A stretch of 32,764 bases of DNA from Xanthobacter autotrophicus (GTDB lineage: Bacteria; Pseudomonadota; Alphaproteobacteria; Rhizobiales; Xanthobacteraceae): contig NZ_JAIVFO010000039.1 of assembly GCF_029991245.1 (NCBI RefSeq), positions 1-32,764 on the forward strand, read 5' to 3'. Both the position numbers and the translations under genes were made by a program. The first letter of the stretch is position 1. Each line of letters begins with the position of its first letter. Under the pieces are notes generated by a model that saw nothing but the letters and a program-made list of their open reading frames with translations, made no database searches and was not told the origin of the DNA. This document shows, piece by piece, positions 9,132-17,698 of this stretch.

Positions 9132-10067
9132 ATGCAGACGACACTGGCTCGCGAGATCACGCTCCAAGGTGCGGGTGTCCATGCGGCTGTCGATGCCACC
9201 CTCACCCTGAAGCCTGCTCTCGCGAACACCGGTATCGTCTTCATCCGCTCTTTTGCCGATCAGGCACCGCGCAAGGCCGTCGTGAGCCGCACTTCGGTTC
9301 AGGCCACCGACCTTGCCACCGTCCTCGGTGATCGGTCCGGCGCCCTTGTCTCCACCGTCGAGCATCTTCTCGCGGCCTTCCACGGCCTGGCGATCGACAA
9401 TGCGGTGGTGGAGATCGACGGTCCGGAAGTTCCGATCCTCGACGGCAGCGCCGCCCAGTTCGTGGCCGCCATCGATGCCGCCGGTGTCACCGAGGTGCGC
9501 GGCCGCCGCAAATATCTCAAGGTTCTGAAGCCGGTTCGCGTGGAAAACGGCGCCTCCTTCGGCGAACTCCTGCCCTATGATGCGGGCTTCCGCCTTGAGG
9601 TGGAGATCGAGTTCGCCCACGACGCCATCGGTCGCCAGCGCTTCGCCGCCACCATGTCCCCCGCCGTGTTCCGCCGCGAACTGGCCGGCGCCCGCACCTT
9701 CGGCTTCCTGAAGGACGTGGAGCGCCTGCGCGCCGCCGGCTATGCCCGCGGGGCGGCGCTGGAAAACACCGTGTGCCTCGACGAGGCCGGCGTGATGAAC
9801 GAGGGCGGCCTGCGCTTCACCGACGAATTCGTGCGGCACAAGGCCCTCGACGCGGTGGGCGACCTTGCGCTCTCCGGCCTGCCCCTGCTGGCCCGCTACC
9901 GCTCCTTCCGCGGCGGCCACAAGCTGAACTACCAGGTGGTGGACGCCCTTTTCTCCGACCGTTCCGCCTATGCGGTGGTGGAGGCCCCGGCCCGTCCCGT
10001 GCGCGATACGGTGGGCGCCGACATGGGGGTCTCGGCTCCGGTGCCGGTGTTCGCGCCGGAAGTCTGA
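9132..10067 (+). CDS. lpxC: UDP-3-O-acyl-N-acetylglucosamine deacetylase LpxC
   Basis: LpxC is the zinc-dependent deacetylase that commits UDP-acyl-GlcNAc to lipid A synthesis in the cytoplasm. The protein has 311 residues. The zinc ligands are visible: His78 in STVEHLLAAFHG, and His236 and Asp240 in RHKALDAVGD. The general acid/base His263 lies in GGHKLNY. The beginning LAREITLQGAGVHA matches the family (TLxxxvxxxGVGLHsG style). In many proteobacteria LpxC is controlled by proteolysis; the C-terminal tail here is APVPVFAPEV. It follows the dcw cluster directly, as in most Gram-negatives, and ends before a clear terminator. Confidence 0.97.
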   Translation: MQTTLAREITLQGAGVHAAVDATLTLKPALANTGIVFIRSFADQAPRKAVVSRTSVQATDLATVLGDRSGALVSTVEHLLAAFHGLAIDNAVVEIDGPEVPILDGSAAQFVAAIDAAGVTEVRGRRKYLKVLKPVRVENGASFGELLPYDAGFRLEVEIEFAHDAIGRQRFAATMSPAVFRRELAGARTFGFLKDVERLRAAGYARGAALENTVCLDEAGVMNEGGLRFTDEFVRHKALDAVGDLALSGLPLLARYRSFRGGHKLNYQVVDALFSDRSAYAVVEAPARPVRDTVGADMGVSAPVPVFAPEV

Positions 10068-10606
10068 TCGGCTCTTTGCTCGCGTTTCGACGGCGCCCTC
10101 CCGGGCGCCGTTTGCGTTTGGGGTGGCCTTCGCGGCCGGATCGCGCGGACGCTTGCGGTTTTTTAACCTGGATTCCCGTTCATTGGGGCTGGATCTGCAC
10201 CAGTGGAGCCCGAACCCATCGAAAAAGCGGGCTCCGGCCTGTGTCATCCGGCCGGGGCCGAACAGGTCGTGAGCCGGCGTTGCGGGGACGCCACAGTGCG
10301 GCGCTGGCTGACCACGGGCACGGCCATGCCGCCGCTCCGCCACATTGCCGACCGAAAGCCCCGATAGCGCGGAGACGGAAATTTTTTCCTCCGGCCCGGC
10401 GGGCGGGGCCGGATGGGGAAGACGCGGCGGGAACGAAGCTGTGGCAGGTGCGTGTTCCATGGCCGGCGCCTCAAGCCGGATATGGGAACAGGCTCCAACG
10501 ACGGGCGAGGACCAAGGTCGGGCGGCGCCCCTGTGGCGCCATGTCCCGACCGGACATCCTCCTTTACAAGCGGCGCCCTGGGGCGCGGGACGGAAGCTGA
10601 ACCGTG
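10068..10606. other. lpxC-bamD intergenic region (539 bp)
   Basis: Apart from the lpxC terminator, no gene is supported. The stretch contains several GC-rich inverted repeats. One is GGAGCCCG/CGGGCTCC around 10203-10231. Another is a nested structure around 10515-10551, with outer arms GGTCGGG/CCCGACC and inner arms GGCGCC/GGCGCC, just before bamD. These could be part of a bamD leader or attenuator; there is no coding signal and no obvious promoter. Confidence 0.4.
10090..10119 (+). terminator. rho-independent terminator of lpxC
   Basis: A perfect 9-bp stem ACGGCGCCC / GGGCGCCGT with a TCCC loop at 10090-10111 is followed by TTTGCGTTT. It lies 22 bp after the lpxC stop codon. Confidence 0.8.
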
Positions 10607-11461
10607 ATGCGATTCTTTTACGAGGTCCTGAAGGTGCGCGCCGTCGTCCGCGGCGGAACGCTGGCACTGGCCCTGGTCATGGGCCTGCTTGTCACCGGCT
10701 GCGCCAGCGACAAGGACGACGTGCTGCCCCCCGACGAGCCCGCGGAAAAGATCTATAATGAGGGCCTGACCCTGCTGCGCCGGCAGGAGCCGGAGAAGGC
10801 CGCCAAGCGCTTCGAGGATGTGGACAAGACCCACCCCTATTCGGAATGGGCACGCAAGTCGCTGCTCATGACCACCTATTCCTATTTCGAGGCGGGCAAA
10901 TACGACGAGGCCATCGCAACCGGGAGGCGCTACACCGCGCTTTATCCCGGATCGCAGGACGCGGCCTATGCGCAATATCTGGTTGCTTCCGCGCTCTACG
11001 AGAATATTCCGGACATCACCCGCGACCAGCGCAAGACGCGCCAGGCGCTCGACGCGCTCGATGATGTGGTGCGCAAATATCCGAACACCGAATATGCCGC
11101 CACGGCGAAGAAGAAGATCGAGGTCGCCCGCGACCAGCTTGCCGGCAAGGAAATGCTGGTCGGCCGCTACTATCTGGAGCAGCGCAACTACACGGGCGCC
11201 ATCAACCGCTTCAAGGTGGTGGTGACGCAATATCAGACGACGCGCCAGGTGGAAGAGGCCCTGTACCGCCTCACCGAGGCCTATATGGCCCTCGGCGTGG
11301 TGAGCGAGGCGCAGACCGCCGCCGCCGTACTCGCCTATAACTTCCCCGACAGTTCGTGGTACAAGGACGCCTACAAGCTGGTTCAGGCCGGAGGGGTCGA
11401 ACCGCAAGAGAACAAGGCGTCCTGGATCAGCCAGGCGTTCAAGAAGATGGGGCTTGGCTGA
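10607..11461 (+). CDS. bamD: outer membrane protein assembly factor BamD
   Basis: BamD is the essential lipoprotein of the BAM complex that folds beta-barrel proteins into the outer membrane. The 284-residue precursor has a lipoprotein signal peptide with lipobox LVTGC, giving a mature lipidated Cys. Five TPR-like repeats follow, beginning EKIYNEGLTLLRRQEPEKAAKRFEDV, then YSYFEAGKYDEAIATGRRYTALYPGS and GRYYLEQRNYTGAINRFKVVV. A GTG at 10604 directly precedes the chosen ATG and is an alternative start. The stop is 6 bp before recN, so the two are likely cotranscribed, a linkage seen in many alphaproteobacteria. Confidence 0.95.
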   Translation: MRFFYEVLKVRAVVRGGTLALALVMGLLVTGCASDKDDVLPPDEPAEKIYNEGLTLLRRQEPEKAAKRFEDVDKTHPYSEWARKSLLMTTYSYFEAGKYDEAIATGRRYTALYPGSQDAAYAQYLVASALYENIPDITRDQRKTRQALDALDDVVRKYPNTEYAATAKKKIEVARDQLAGKEMLVGRYYLEQRNYTGAINRFKVVVTQYQTTRQVEEALYRLTEAYMALGVVSEAQTAAAVLAYNFPDSSWYKDAYKLVQAGGVEPQENKASWISQAFKKMGLG

Positions 11462-11467
11462 TCATCC

Positions 11468-13165
11468 ATGCTGGCAGCGCTCTCGATCCGGGACATCGTC
11501 CTTATCGAGAAGCTCGATCTCACCCTCTCGGAAGGCCTCACGGTCCTCACGGGTGAGACGGGTGCGGGCAAGTCGATCCTGCTCGATGCCGTGTCCCTCG
11601 CCCTTGGCGGGCGCGGAGATGGCGCCCTGGTGCGGCATGGCCTGCCCAAGGGGCAGGTGACGCTCACCTTCGACCTGTCCCCGGACCATCCCGCCCACGC
11701 CATCCTCGCCGCCGCCGAACTGCCGGACGAAGGCCCCCTCGTGGTCCGCCGCATCCAGATGGCGGACGGGCGCACGCGGGCGAGCGTGAACGAGGAATCG
11801 GTGAGCGTGCAGACGCTCCGGGTCATCGGCGCGAGCCTCATCGAACTGCACGGCCAGCACGACGACCGCGCTCTGGTGGACCCCGCCAGCCATCGTGCCG
11901 TGGTCGACGCCTTCGGTGGCATCGGCGCCCAGGCGGAGGCCGTCGGCGCCTTGTGGAAAGCGTGGCGCGTGGCCCTGTCCGATGCCCGCGCCGAGCGGGA
12001 GCGGCTGGAGATTGCCGCCCGCGAGGCCGATTTCACCCGCCATGCGGTGGAGGAACTGACCACCCTTGCGCCCGAGGCCGGGGAAGAGGCGACGCTGTCC
12101 GAGCGGCGCACGGGGATGATGCGCTCGGAAAAGATTGCCGCCGACCTCGACGAGGCGCTCGACGCGGTGGCGGGCGGAAGTTCCCCGATACCCTCCCTGG
12201 CCGCTGCCGTCCGTCGGCTGGAGCGCCGGGCGGGCGAAGCGCAGGATCTGGTGCGGCCCGCGGTGGAGGCCATAGACCAGGCTTTGGATGCGCTGGAGAC
12301 CGCCCGCGCCCATCTTGAGGCGGCCCTGGCGGACGCCGCTTTCGAGCCGGCGGAACTGGAGCGCATCGAAGAGCGGCTGTTCGCGCTGCGCGCGGCGGCC
12401 CGTAAATACGGGGCGAGCGTGGACGATCTGCCGGCGGTCGCCGCGCGGTTTTCCGCCGAACTCGACCGCCTCGACCAGAGCGCGGCCACTCTGGCGCGAC
12501 TGGAGGCGACCGTCGCCGCGGCGGAAGCGGCCTATCGCGCCGCCGCCGCCGCCCTGTCGCTGGAGCGCCACGCCGTGGCCGGCGTGCTCGACGCGGCGGT
12601 GGTGGCGGAACTTCCGCCTTTGAAGCTGGAGCGCGCCGCCTTCATCACCAAGGTCACGAGCGATCCGGCCGCGGCGGGGCCGGACGGCTACGACCAGGTG
12701 GAATTCTGGGTTCGGACCAATCCGGGCACGCGGCCCGGGCCGCTCATGAAGGTGGCGTCCGGCGGCGAGTTGTCCCGGTTCCTGCTGGCGCTGAAGGTGG
12801 TGCTGGCGGATCGCGGCTCCGCCCCCACCCTCATCTTCGACGAGATCGACACCGGCGTCGGTGGCGCGGTGGCGGATGCCATCGGCCAGCGCCTGGGGCG
12901 GCTTGCCCAGAAGGTTCAGGTGCTGTGCGTGACCCATGCGCCGCAGGTGGCGGCGCGGGCCCGGCACCACCTGCTCATCGCCAAGGCTGCCGCAGACGGC
13001 GCGCCAGGACAGGACGGCCTGGCGGAAGATGCGCCGGTGACCACGCGGGTGGCGCCGCTCAACGCCGCCACGCGGCGCGAGGAAATCGCGCGCATGCTGG
13101 CCGGCGCCACCGTGACCGCCGAGGCCCGTGCCGCCGCCGACCGCCTGCTGAAGGCTGCGCGCTAG
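11468..13165 (+). CDS. recN: DNA repair protein RecN
   Basis: RecN is an SMC-like ATPase acting in double-strand break repair. The 565-residue protein starts MLAALSIRDIVLIEKLDLTL, the family N-terminus. The Walker A motif GETGAGKS is at residues 29-36, a Q-loop-like HGQHDDRAL follows near residue 137, and a long Ala/Glu/Arg-rich coiled-coil middle comes next. The C-terminal half-ATPase carries the ABC signature ASGGELSRFLLALK and Walker B TLIFDEIDTGVGG, then the H-loop region VLCVTHAPQVAARA. It follows bamD by 6 bp and is convergent with arfB. The stop codon abuts a palindromic intergenic repeat. Confidence 0.97.
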   Translation: MLAALSIRDIVLIEKLDLTLSEGLTVLTGETGAGKSILLDAVSLALGGRGDGALVRHGLPKGQVTLTFDLSPDHPAHAILAAAELPDEGPLVVRRIQMADGRTRASVNEESVSVQTLRVIGASLIELHGQHDDRALVDPASHRAVVDAFGGIGAQAEAVGALWKAWRVALSDARAERERLEIAAREADFTRHAVEELTTLAPEAGEEATLSERRTGMMRSEKIAADLDEALDAVAGGSSPIPSLAAAVRRLERRAGEAQDLVRPAVEAIDQALDALETARAHLEAALADAAFEPAELERIEERLFALRAAARKYGASVDDLPAVAARFSAELDRLDQSAATLARLEATVAAAEAAYRAAAAALSLERHAVAGVLDAAVVAELPPLKLERAAFITKVTSDPAAAGPDGYDQVEFWVRTNPGTRPGPLMKVASGGELSRFLLALKVVLADRGSAPTLIFDEIDTGVGGAVADAIGQRLGRLAQKVQVLCVTHAPQVAARARHHLLIAKAAADGAPGQDGLAEDAPVTTRVAPLNAATRREEIARMLAGATVTAEARAAADRLLKAAR

Positions 13166-13208
13166 AGCAATCCAGCAAAGCGCGAAGCGGTTTTGCGTCC
13201 GGAATTGC
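13165..13208. repeat. rhizobial-type palindromic intergenic repeat
   Basis: The stretch starts GAGCAATCCAGCAAA and ends TTTTGCGTCCGGAATTGC, an imperfect inverted repeat with a small asymmetric bulge. Elements of this form (AGAGCAnnnnCC...GGAAnTGC) are, from memory, very common between genes in Hyphomicrobiales genomes. Here it sits exactly between the convergent stops of recN and arfB and could act as a bidirectional terminator. Confidence 0.55.
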
Positions 13209-13219
13209 AACCCTCGCAA

Positions 13220-13642
13220 TCAGTCCGCCTGTGGCTTGTCTCGGCGCAGGGATTTGACCTCGCCACGCCGCTCCTTGGCGGCGAGCCGGCGCTCCTTGGA
13301 GCCGAGGGTCGGCCGGGTGGGCCGGCGGATGGGGGCCACTATGGTCGCGCTGCGGATAAGCTCGACCAGCCTTGCGAGCGCATCTTCTCGGTTGCGTTCC
13401 TGGGTGCGGAAACGCTGCGCCTGGATGATGATCACCCCACCCTGCGTCATCCGCCTTCCCGCCAGCCGGACCAGCCGGTTCTTCACCCCCTCCGGCAGGT
13501 TGGGCGAGCCGGCGGCATCGAAGCGCAGCTGGACCGCGCTCGACACCTTGTTCACGTTCTGCCCGCCCGGCCCCGAGGCGCGCACGAAGGCGAGTTCGAT
13601 CTCGTCCTCCGAGATGGCAATGCGGGGCGTGATTTCGATCAT
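13220..13642 (-). CDS. arfB: alternative ribosome-rescue factor ArfB (YaeJ)
   Basis: ArfB releases peptides from ribosomes stalled without a stop codon by hydrolysing the peptidyl-tRNA. The 140-residue protein is a stand-alone class I release-factor domain. The catalytic GGQ motif is in ASGPGGQNVNKVSSAVQLRFD (about residues 28-48). The basic C-terminal tail (RPTRPTLGSKERRLAAKERRGEVKSLRR) is the part that enters the empty mRNA channel. It lacks codon-recognition domains, which separates it from RF1/RF2. Length matches E. coli YaeJ (140). It is convergent with recN. Confidence 0.95.
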   Translation of the reverse strand: MIEITPRIAISEDEIELAFVRASGPGGQNVNKVSSAVQLRFDAAGSPNLPEGVKNRLVRLAGRRMTQGGVIIIQAQRFRTQERNREDALARLVELIRSATIVAPIRRPTRPTLGSKERRLAAKERRGEVKSLRRDKPQAD

Positions 13643-13884
13643 GACAAACCCTTCGGCGTCGGCTGCGCGCGCGAGGGGGCGGCCCCCGGCCCGCGCCGTC
13701 TGGCGACTTGCGGACCGTAAGAAGGGGCGCCGTCACTCTTGGAGCCGGATCCGATCAGATGCCGCTTTAGACCAAACGCCACCGCCGACCAACGGCCTCG
13801 ATCATTTGGCCGGCGATGGGCAAGCGGCTCAGGCGCGGTGGTGATCCGGCAAATGGCCGCGGCGCTGGCGCCGGACTTGTGTCT

Positions 13885-15045
13885 TCAGATGGCGTGGCGA
13901 TTGGCGGTGGGACCGAAATGCTCCACGTAGCGGGGGCTGATCACCGAGACCGGCAGGATGATGAGCACGTCGGTGGTGCCGAACTGGTGGTCCACCACCG
14001 CGCCGTCACCGACAAAGCCGCCGAGACGCAAATAGCCCTTGATGAGCGGTGGCAGCGCTTGAAGCGCGGCTTTCGGGTTGATCTCGGCCTTCGGCATGCG
14101 ATCCATGCTCACATGGCGGCCGTCCACGGCCCGCGCGCGCCATTCGTCGGGCGCCAGCGCATTGTGATGGAGGAAGGAAAGCGGCAGGGCGAGCGCCGCC
14201 GGGTCGGTGCCCTCAAGGCTCGCGCAGCCGAACATGGCGTCGATCTTGTTGCGCAGGATGTAGGTCCACACGCCGTGCCAGAGCAGTTCCACGGTGCGCT
14301 TGTTGCGGTAGGGCTTCAACACGCACGAGCGGCCGAGTTCCAGGAACCGGAGGTTCGCGTGGGCGGCGATGATGCCGTTCACGTCGAACTCGCCCTGGGT
14401 GTAGAAGCCGCCGTGGCGCTGGGCGACTTCCTGCCGCAGCAGGCGGTAGGTGCCGACCACCTTGGGCTTGCGCCGGCCGAGCACCATCTTGCCCGCGTCG
14501 TGGTCGAGCACGAGCAGGTGCTCGCAGATGGCGTCGAAGCTGTCCATGTCGCGGCGGGCGAGGCGGGCGGCGCCATCGGGCACCGCCGACATCTCCTCGT
14601 AGAACACCTTGTAGCGCAGGCGCTGGGCGCGGCGCACGTCGCGCGCGGTGCGGGCGAGCCGCACTTCCAGCGCGCCGAGGCGCCCGAGGACAAGCCCTTC
14701 CGGATCCGGCGGCAGCGCATCCTTGTAGCGGATGCCCGAATAGGCGCGAAAATCCGTCACCAGCTTCTGCGGCACGGGCATGGCGGGCTTGCCGGGCACC
14801 GCCCGTCCAATGGTCTTTTCGAACGGGGCGTGGAACGCGCTCTCGCGGCTCATGGGCCGGATGGCGCCGAGGCCGGAACTGGCCGGCCCGAAGCCAGACC
14901 GCGCGTCATCTCGCGCCACGTCCCAGGAGAGGTCCCTGGAGAGATCGCGGGCAAAATCGCGTGCCAGATCTCGGGCAACGTCGATGCCGCGCCCGAACAG
15001 GGCGGGCAGGCTGAAACTTGGATCGGTCTGTCCTGTGCGTTTCAT
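13885..15045 (-). CDS. olsB: OlsB-like L-ornithine N(alpha)-acyltransferase (GNAT family)
   Basis: OlsB transfers a 3-hydroxyacyl group from ACP to ornithine, the first step in phosphate-free ornithine lipid synthesis. The conserved core begins at about residue 135 (LGRLGALEVRLARTARDVRRAQRLRYKVFYEEM). It continues through the CEHLLVLD and VVGTYRLL regions and the GNAT-like LELGRSCVLKPYRNKRTVELLWHG. Total length is 386 residues from the ATG at 15045, which has a GGAGGGGG ribosome-binding site. This is about 90 longer than typical OlsB. The extra N-terminus contains a tandem of ARD/SRD units (about residues 22-45) and looks disordered; a later Met start is possible. Another GNAT acyltransferase of the hemolysin-like group cannot be excluded. 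Confidence 0.75.
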   Translation of the reverse strand: MKRTGQTDPSFSLPALFGRGIDVARDLARDFARDLSRDLSWDVARDDARSGFGPASSGLGAIRPMSRESAFHAPFEKTIGRAVPGKPAMPVPQKLVTDFRAYSGIRYKDALPPDPEGLVLGRLGALEVRLARTARDVRRAQRLRYKVFYEEMSAVPDGAARLARRDMDSFDAICEHLLVLDHDAGKMVLGRRKPKVVGTYRLLRQEVAQRHGGFYTQGEFDVNGIIAAHANLRFLELGRSCVLKPYRNKRTVELLWHGVWTYILRNKIDAMFGCASLEGTDPAALALPLSFLHHNALAPDEWRARAVDGRHVSMDRMPKAEINPKAALQALPPLIKGYLRLGGFVGDGAVVDHQFGTTDVLIILPVSVISPRYVEHFGPTANRHAI

Positions 15046-15512
15046 TGCAACGACCCCCTCCCCGGGCCGCCGCCTGCGGCGCGCGCGCCATCCCTGAACA
15101 TCCGCGTCCGCCCCCGGACCACCGGCCCGGAAGGGCATGTGCCGTGACACGGGGCGACTCCTCCACCCCTTCCCGGAACCGTTCTTCTCGATTGCCGGGA
15201 TATGAACGTCACCAACACCATAGTTTTCCGACGCCCATGTGACAATGGAGCAGCACCTCCCGTCTCGGGATTCAAGCGGCGACGGCGCTACGCAAAAGAT
15301 GCCGTCGCCGGGGATTCGGGCCGTGCTCTTTCCTGAATTTCGGGGGCGATTCGCCGGGCAAATGGGTTCAATGGCCCGGATCGCGCTCCAAGACGGCCCG
15401 ACAGCGGTTGCGAACCGGAAAACCGGCGGCCCCCGCCTTGTGGGGCGGCATGCGCGGTGCTAGCGCCAGAGGGAGGCGCAGGCTCACAGGAGCCCGTGAT
15501 TCCAAGGGGGGC
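15046..15512. other. intergenic region between divergent olsB-like and secreted-protein genes (467 bp)
   Basis: No gene is supported. It must hold promoters for both divergent genes. A perfect 10-bp inverted repeat, CGGCGACGGC (15277-15286) and GCCGTCGCCG (15301-15310) with a 14-nt loop, lies near the middle without a T tract. Confidence 0.4.
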
Positions 15513-16127
15513 ATGATGTTTGCTGTTCGTAGAAACGTCGCGGCTGCGGCGCTGGCCGCAGGACTGACGCAGATCGCGCCAGGCGCAGCTATCGCGCAGC
15601 CCCGGCCGGCCCCGGCCGAGGTCGAAACGGTGGTCGTCGAGGGCGCCGGCCAGGTCACGGTTCTCACCTATCAGGTGCGGTTCGTCTCCGCCGACCCGGT
15701 GACGCGGCGCGTGGTGCTGGAAGATCCCTCCGGTCGCCGCTGGGCGGTGCTCGCGCCGCCGCTGCTGGGCGACCTCACCTTCTTTCGCAATGGCGAGAAG
15801 CTGATCATCCGCGTGGCGCCCGGCGTGGTCACCGCCCTCGGCAAGGCGCGGCAGGGCAAGCCCGGCGAGGTGATGAAAGAGCTGGTGCTGGACGCAGGCC
15901 TGCCCGGCTGGCCCGAAGGCTTCGGCGTGCGCGAGGTGACGCTCACGGCCATCTTCGTGGATCTGAACAAGGGGGCTGGAACGGTCACCTTCGAAGGGCC
16001 GGATGGTGGCGTGCGCACTGTGCGCGCAGCCAATGACAAGGTGCTTGCCGACCTGCAGCAGGTCCAGCCCGGTGACCTCGCGCAGATCACCTATCTGGAA
16101 GGCCTCGCCATCAACGCCGTCCGCTGA
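15513..16127 (+). CDS. secreted protein of unknown function
   Basis: The 204-residue protein starts at ATG 15513 behind AAGGGGGGC. A Sec signal peptide is evident (MMFAVRRN, then an Ala/Leu-rich core, then a likely cut after GAAIAQ), so it is expected in the periplasm. The mature part looks all-beta (TYQVRFVSADPVTRRVVLEDPSGRRWAVL) and ends PGDLAQITYLEGLAINAVR. The pattern resembles small periplasmic proteins with OB/SH3-like beta folds, but I do not recognise a named family. It is convergent with the 3' part of the broken comM. Confidence 0.7.
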   Translation: MMFAVRRNVAAAALAAGLTQIAPGAAIAQPRPAPAEVETVVVEGAGQVTVLTYQVRFVSADPVTRRVVLEDPSGRRWAVLAPPLLGDLTFFRNGEKLIIRVAPGVVTALGKARQGKPGEVMKELVLDAGLPGWPEGFGVREVTLTAIFVDLNKGAGTVTFEGPDGGVRTVRAANDKVLADLQQVQPGDLAQITYLEGLAINAVR

Positions 16128-16183
16128 CCCGGCACGAGCCCTGAAGCGGCGGCGCAAGACGTCGCCTGGCTTGCGGGTGGGGG

Positions 16184-16894
16184 TCATGCGGCTGCCCGCG
16201 GACGTTCAGCGGCGGCGCGATAGGCGAGCGCCTCCGCGAGGTGTCGGCGGCCGATGCCGTCGGCGCCTTCGAGATCGGCGAGGGTGCGGGCCACTTTCAG
16301 AACCCGGTGATAGCCGCGGGCGCTGAGGCGCATGGCGTCCGCGGCGTCCCGCAGGAGGGCTGCACCGCCCGCGTCCGGCCTCGCCACCTGATCCAGCAGG
16401 GGGCCTGAGGCTTCCGCATTGGTGCGCACGTCCCGCCGCCCGAAGGCGGCGTAACGTTCCATCTGGATGTCCCGCGCCATGGCGACCCGCGCCGCCACTT
16501 CCCGCGAGCCCTCCGCGGGGGCGGGCAGCACGAGGTCCGATGCGGATACTGACGGCACTTCCAGATGAATGTCGATGCGGTCGAGGAAGGGGCCGGACAG
16601 CCGGGCCTGATACTCGTCCGCGCAGCGCGCGCCGCGCTTGCAGGTGAAGCCCGGCTCGCCGGCGCGCCCGCACCGGCACGGATTCATGGCCGCGATCAGC
16701 TGGAAGCGGGAGGGATAGGTGACGCGATGGTTGGCGCGCGCGATCAGCACCTCTCCCGTTTCCAGGGGCTGACGCAGGGAATCGAGGACCTGCGGAGAGA
16801 ATTCCGGCAACTCGTCCAGGAACAGCACGCCATTGTGCGCGAGGGAGACTTCGCCCGGCTTCGCCTTCGCGCCGCCGCCCACCATGGCGGCCAT
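16184..16894 (-). pseudogene. comM: comM/yifB 3' part, split by the integrated element
   Basis: This encodes the C-terminal 236 residues of ComM, a hexameric AAA+ helicase that promotes branch migration during natural transformation. It starts MAAMVGGG and includes Walker B GVLFLDELPEF, the arginine-finger/sensor region and NPCRCG...CKRGARC with zinc-binding-like cysteines. The C-terminal Mg-chelatase subdomain (RVLKVARTLADLEGADGI) is intact to the stop at 16184. The N-terminal Lon-like domain and Walker A lie 11 kb away at 27955-28781. An in-frame TAG eight codons before the first Met closes the reading frame at the element border, and no good ribosome-binding site is seen. The fragment itself shows no decay. 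Confidence 0.9.
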
Positions 16895-16907
16895 GCTGGC
16901 GGAATGG
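16890..16907. repeat. attL: 18-bp direct repeat inside comM
   Basis: GCCATGCTGGCGGAATGG is repeated exactly at 27955-27972. On the comM strand it encodes the conserved H-S-A-S-M-A segment between Walker A and Walker B. The bases on each side differ between the copies, so the crossover core is limited to these 18 bp. Confidence 0.93.
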
Positions 16908-17249
16908 CAGAATGACTAATCTAGTGTTCTTAAAAAGAAATATATTTCAATAACTTATTCCGCATTAATGGCAGCGTCTGTGGCGCCGTACAAGCGCTAT
17001 ACAAGCGCGGGCTGGGCTCGCCAACGGGGCGGCTAGGCGGCGGCTCGTAGGGTCGCCATTCAATCAGTCAAGCACGCAAATAATCTGTTAATTATTGTGC
17101 CGCACCCAGTCTACTTCGACCGAACCCTTTCTGCTCCTACTCGCCTGCATCAACGAAGCTGAGTTCTGTGCCGTGTGCGAAGTGCTGGCAGCGGGGCTCC
17201 CGATGATGGTAGCTCAAGCGATGCCGTTCCGGTCGAACAGGAGGCAACG
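16908..17249. other. element left end, non-coding (342 bp)
   Basis: The stretch just inside attL is AT-rich for about 60 bp, contains the ACAAGC repeats and carries a small inverted repeat AATAAT-CTGTTA-ATTATT around 17085. No gene is supported. It likely serves as the attachment-site arm and as the promoter region for the 17250 gene. Confidence 0.55.
16989..17008. repeat. left-end ACAAGC repeats (candidate integrase arm sites)
   Basis: Two copies of TACAAGCGC occur at 16989-16997 and 17000-17008, 11 bp apart and in the same orientation, about 85 bp inside attL. The same ACAAGC core occurs three times at the right end. The spacing of one helical turn fits tandem binding by the N-terminal arm-binding domain of the integrase. 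Confidence 0.6.
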
Positions 17250-17546
17250 ATGAGACTTCCCTACGGAGCCGTCGCCATTGTGCTGGCAACGATACCTGCG
17301 TTTGCCGCACCGAGCGAGGACAAGGTTTGGCGGTATGGCGCGATGGTGGCCTATGTGCAGCGTTGTACCCCAACAACCGGAGGTATTGATCGGGTCATCG
17401 CGGTGCTCAATCTCGCCCGGCAGGACGGCTTCACGCGGGACGACGAAGGCCCGATCCATGAGAAGGCGAAGGAGATCCGGAATGGCCTCTTGAAGAACGC
17501 CTATCCGGGTTCGGAAGTCTGCAAGGCGTTCGGGACTTACCGCTAG
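17250..17546 (+). CDS. small secreted protein of unknown function
   Basis: The 98-residue product begins MRLPYGAVAIVLATIPAFAAPSED, a clear Sec signal peptide with a likely cut after AFA. The mature part is about 80 residues and helical in pattern (VWRYGAMVAYVQRCTP...IHEKAKEIRNGLLKNAY). It has two cysteines (CTP and EVCKAF) that could form a disulfide. GAGGCAACG gives a good ribosome-binding site before ATG 17250. It is the first cargo gene beside attL, and a strong terminator follows at 17598. Function unknown. Confidence 0.7.
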   Translation: MRLPYGAVAIVLATIPAFAAPSEDKVWRYGAMVAYVQRCTPTTGGIDRVIAVLNLARQDGFTRDDEGPIHEKAKEIRNGLLKNAYPGSEVCKAFGTYR

Positions 17547-17597
17547 CGAGGTCGCCCGGCGTGCATTCGCCCCTGACCACTTCGCCGGGTCCCACTG

Positions 17598-17630
17598 GCC
17601 CCCGTCGCGTCGCTGTGGCGGGGGCTTTTT
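17598..17630 (+). terminator. rho-independent terminator
   Basis: The stem GCCCCCG (17598-17604) / CGGGGGC (17619-17625) with a 14-nt loop is followed directly by TTTTT. It ends transcription of the 17250 gene. Confidence 0.8.
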
Positions 17631-17698
17631 CGTTTGACATCACCCGACTTACAATCACAGGTTGTATTCGCGACGCACGTCAAACGCCGCAGACAGGG

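Noticed and set aside
6534-10667. 1377-codon open frame on the minus strand across ftsZ and lpxC
   Set aside because: It is the antisense of ftsA/ftsZ/lpxC. High GC leaves long stop-free shadows, and the translation is His/Gly/Ala/Arg-rich with no domain.
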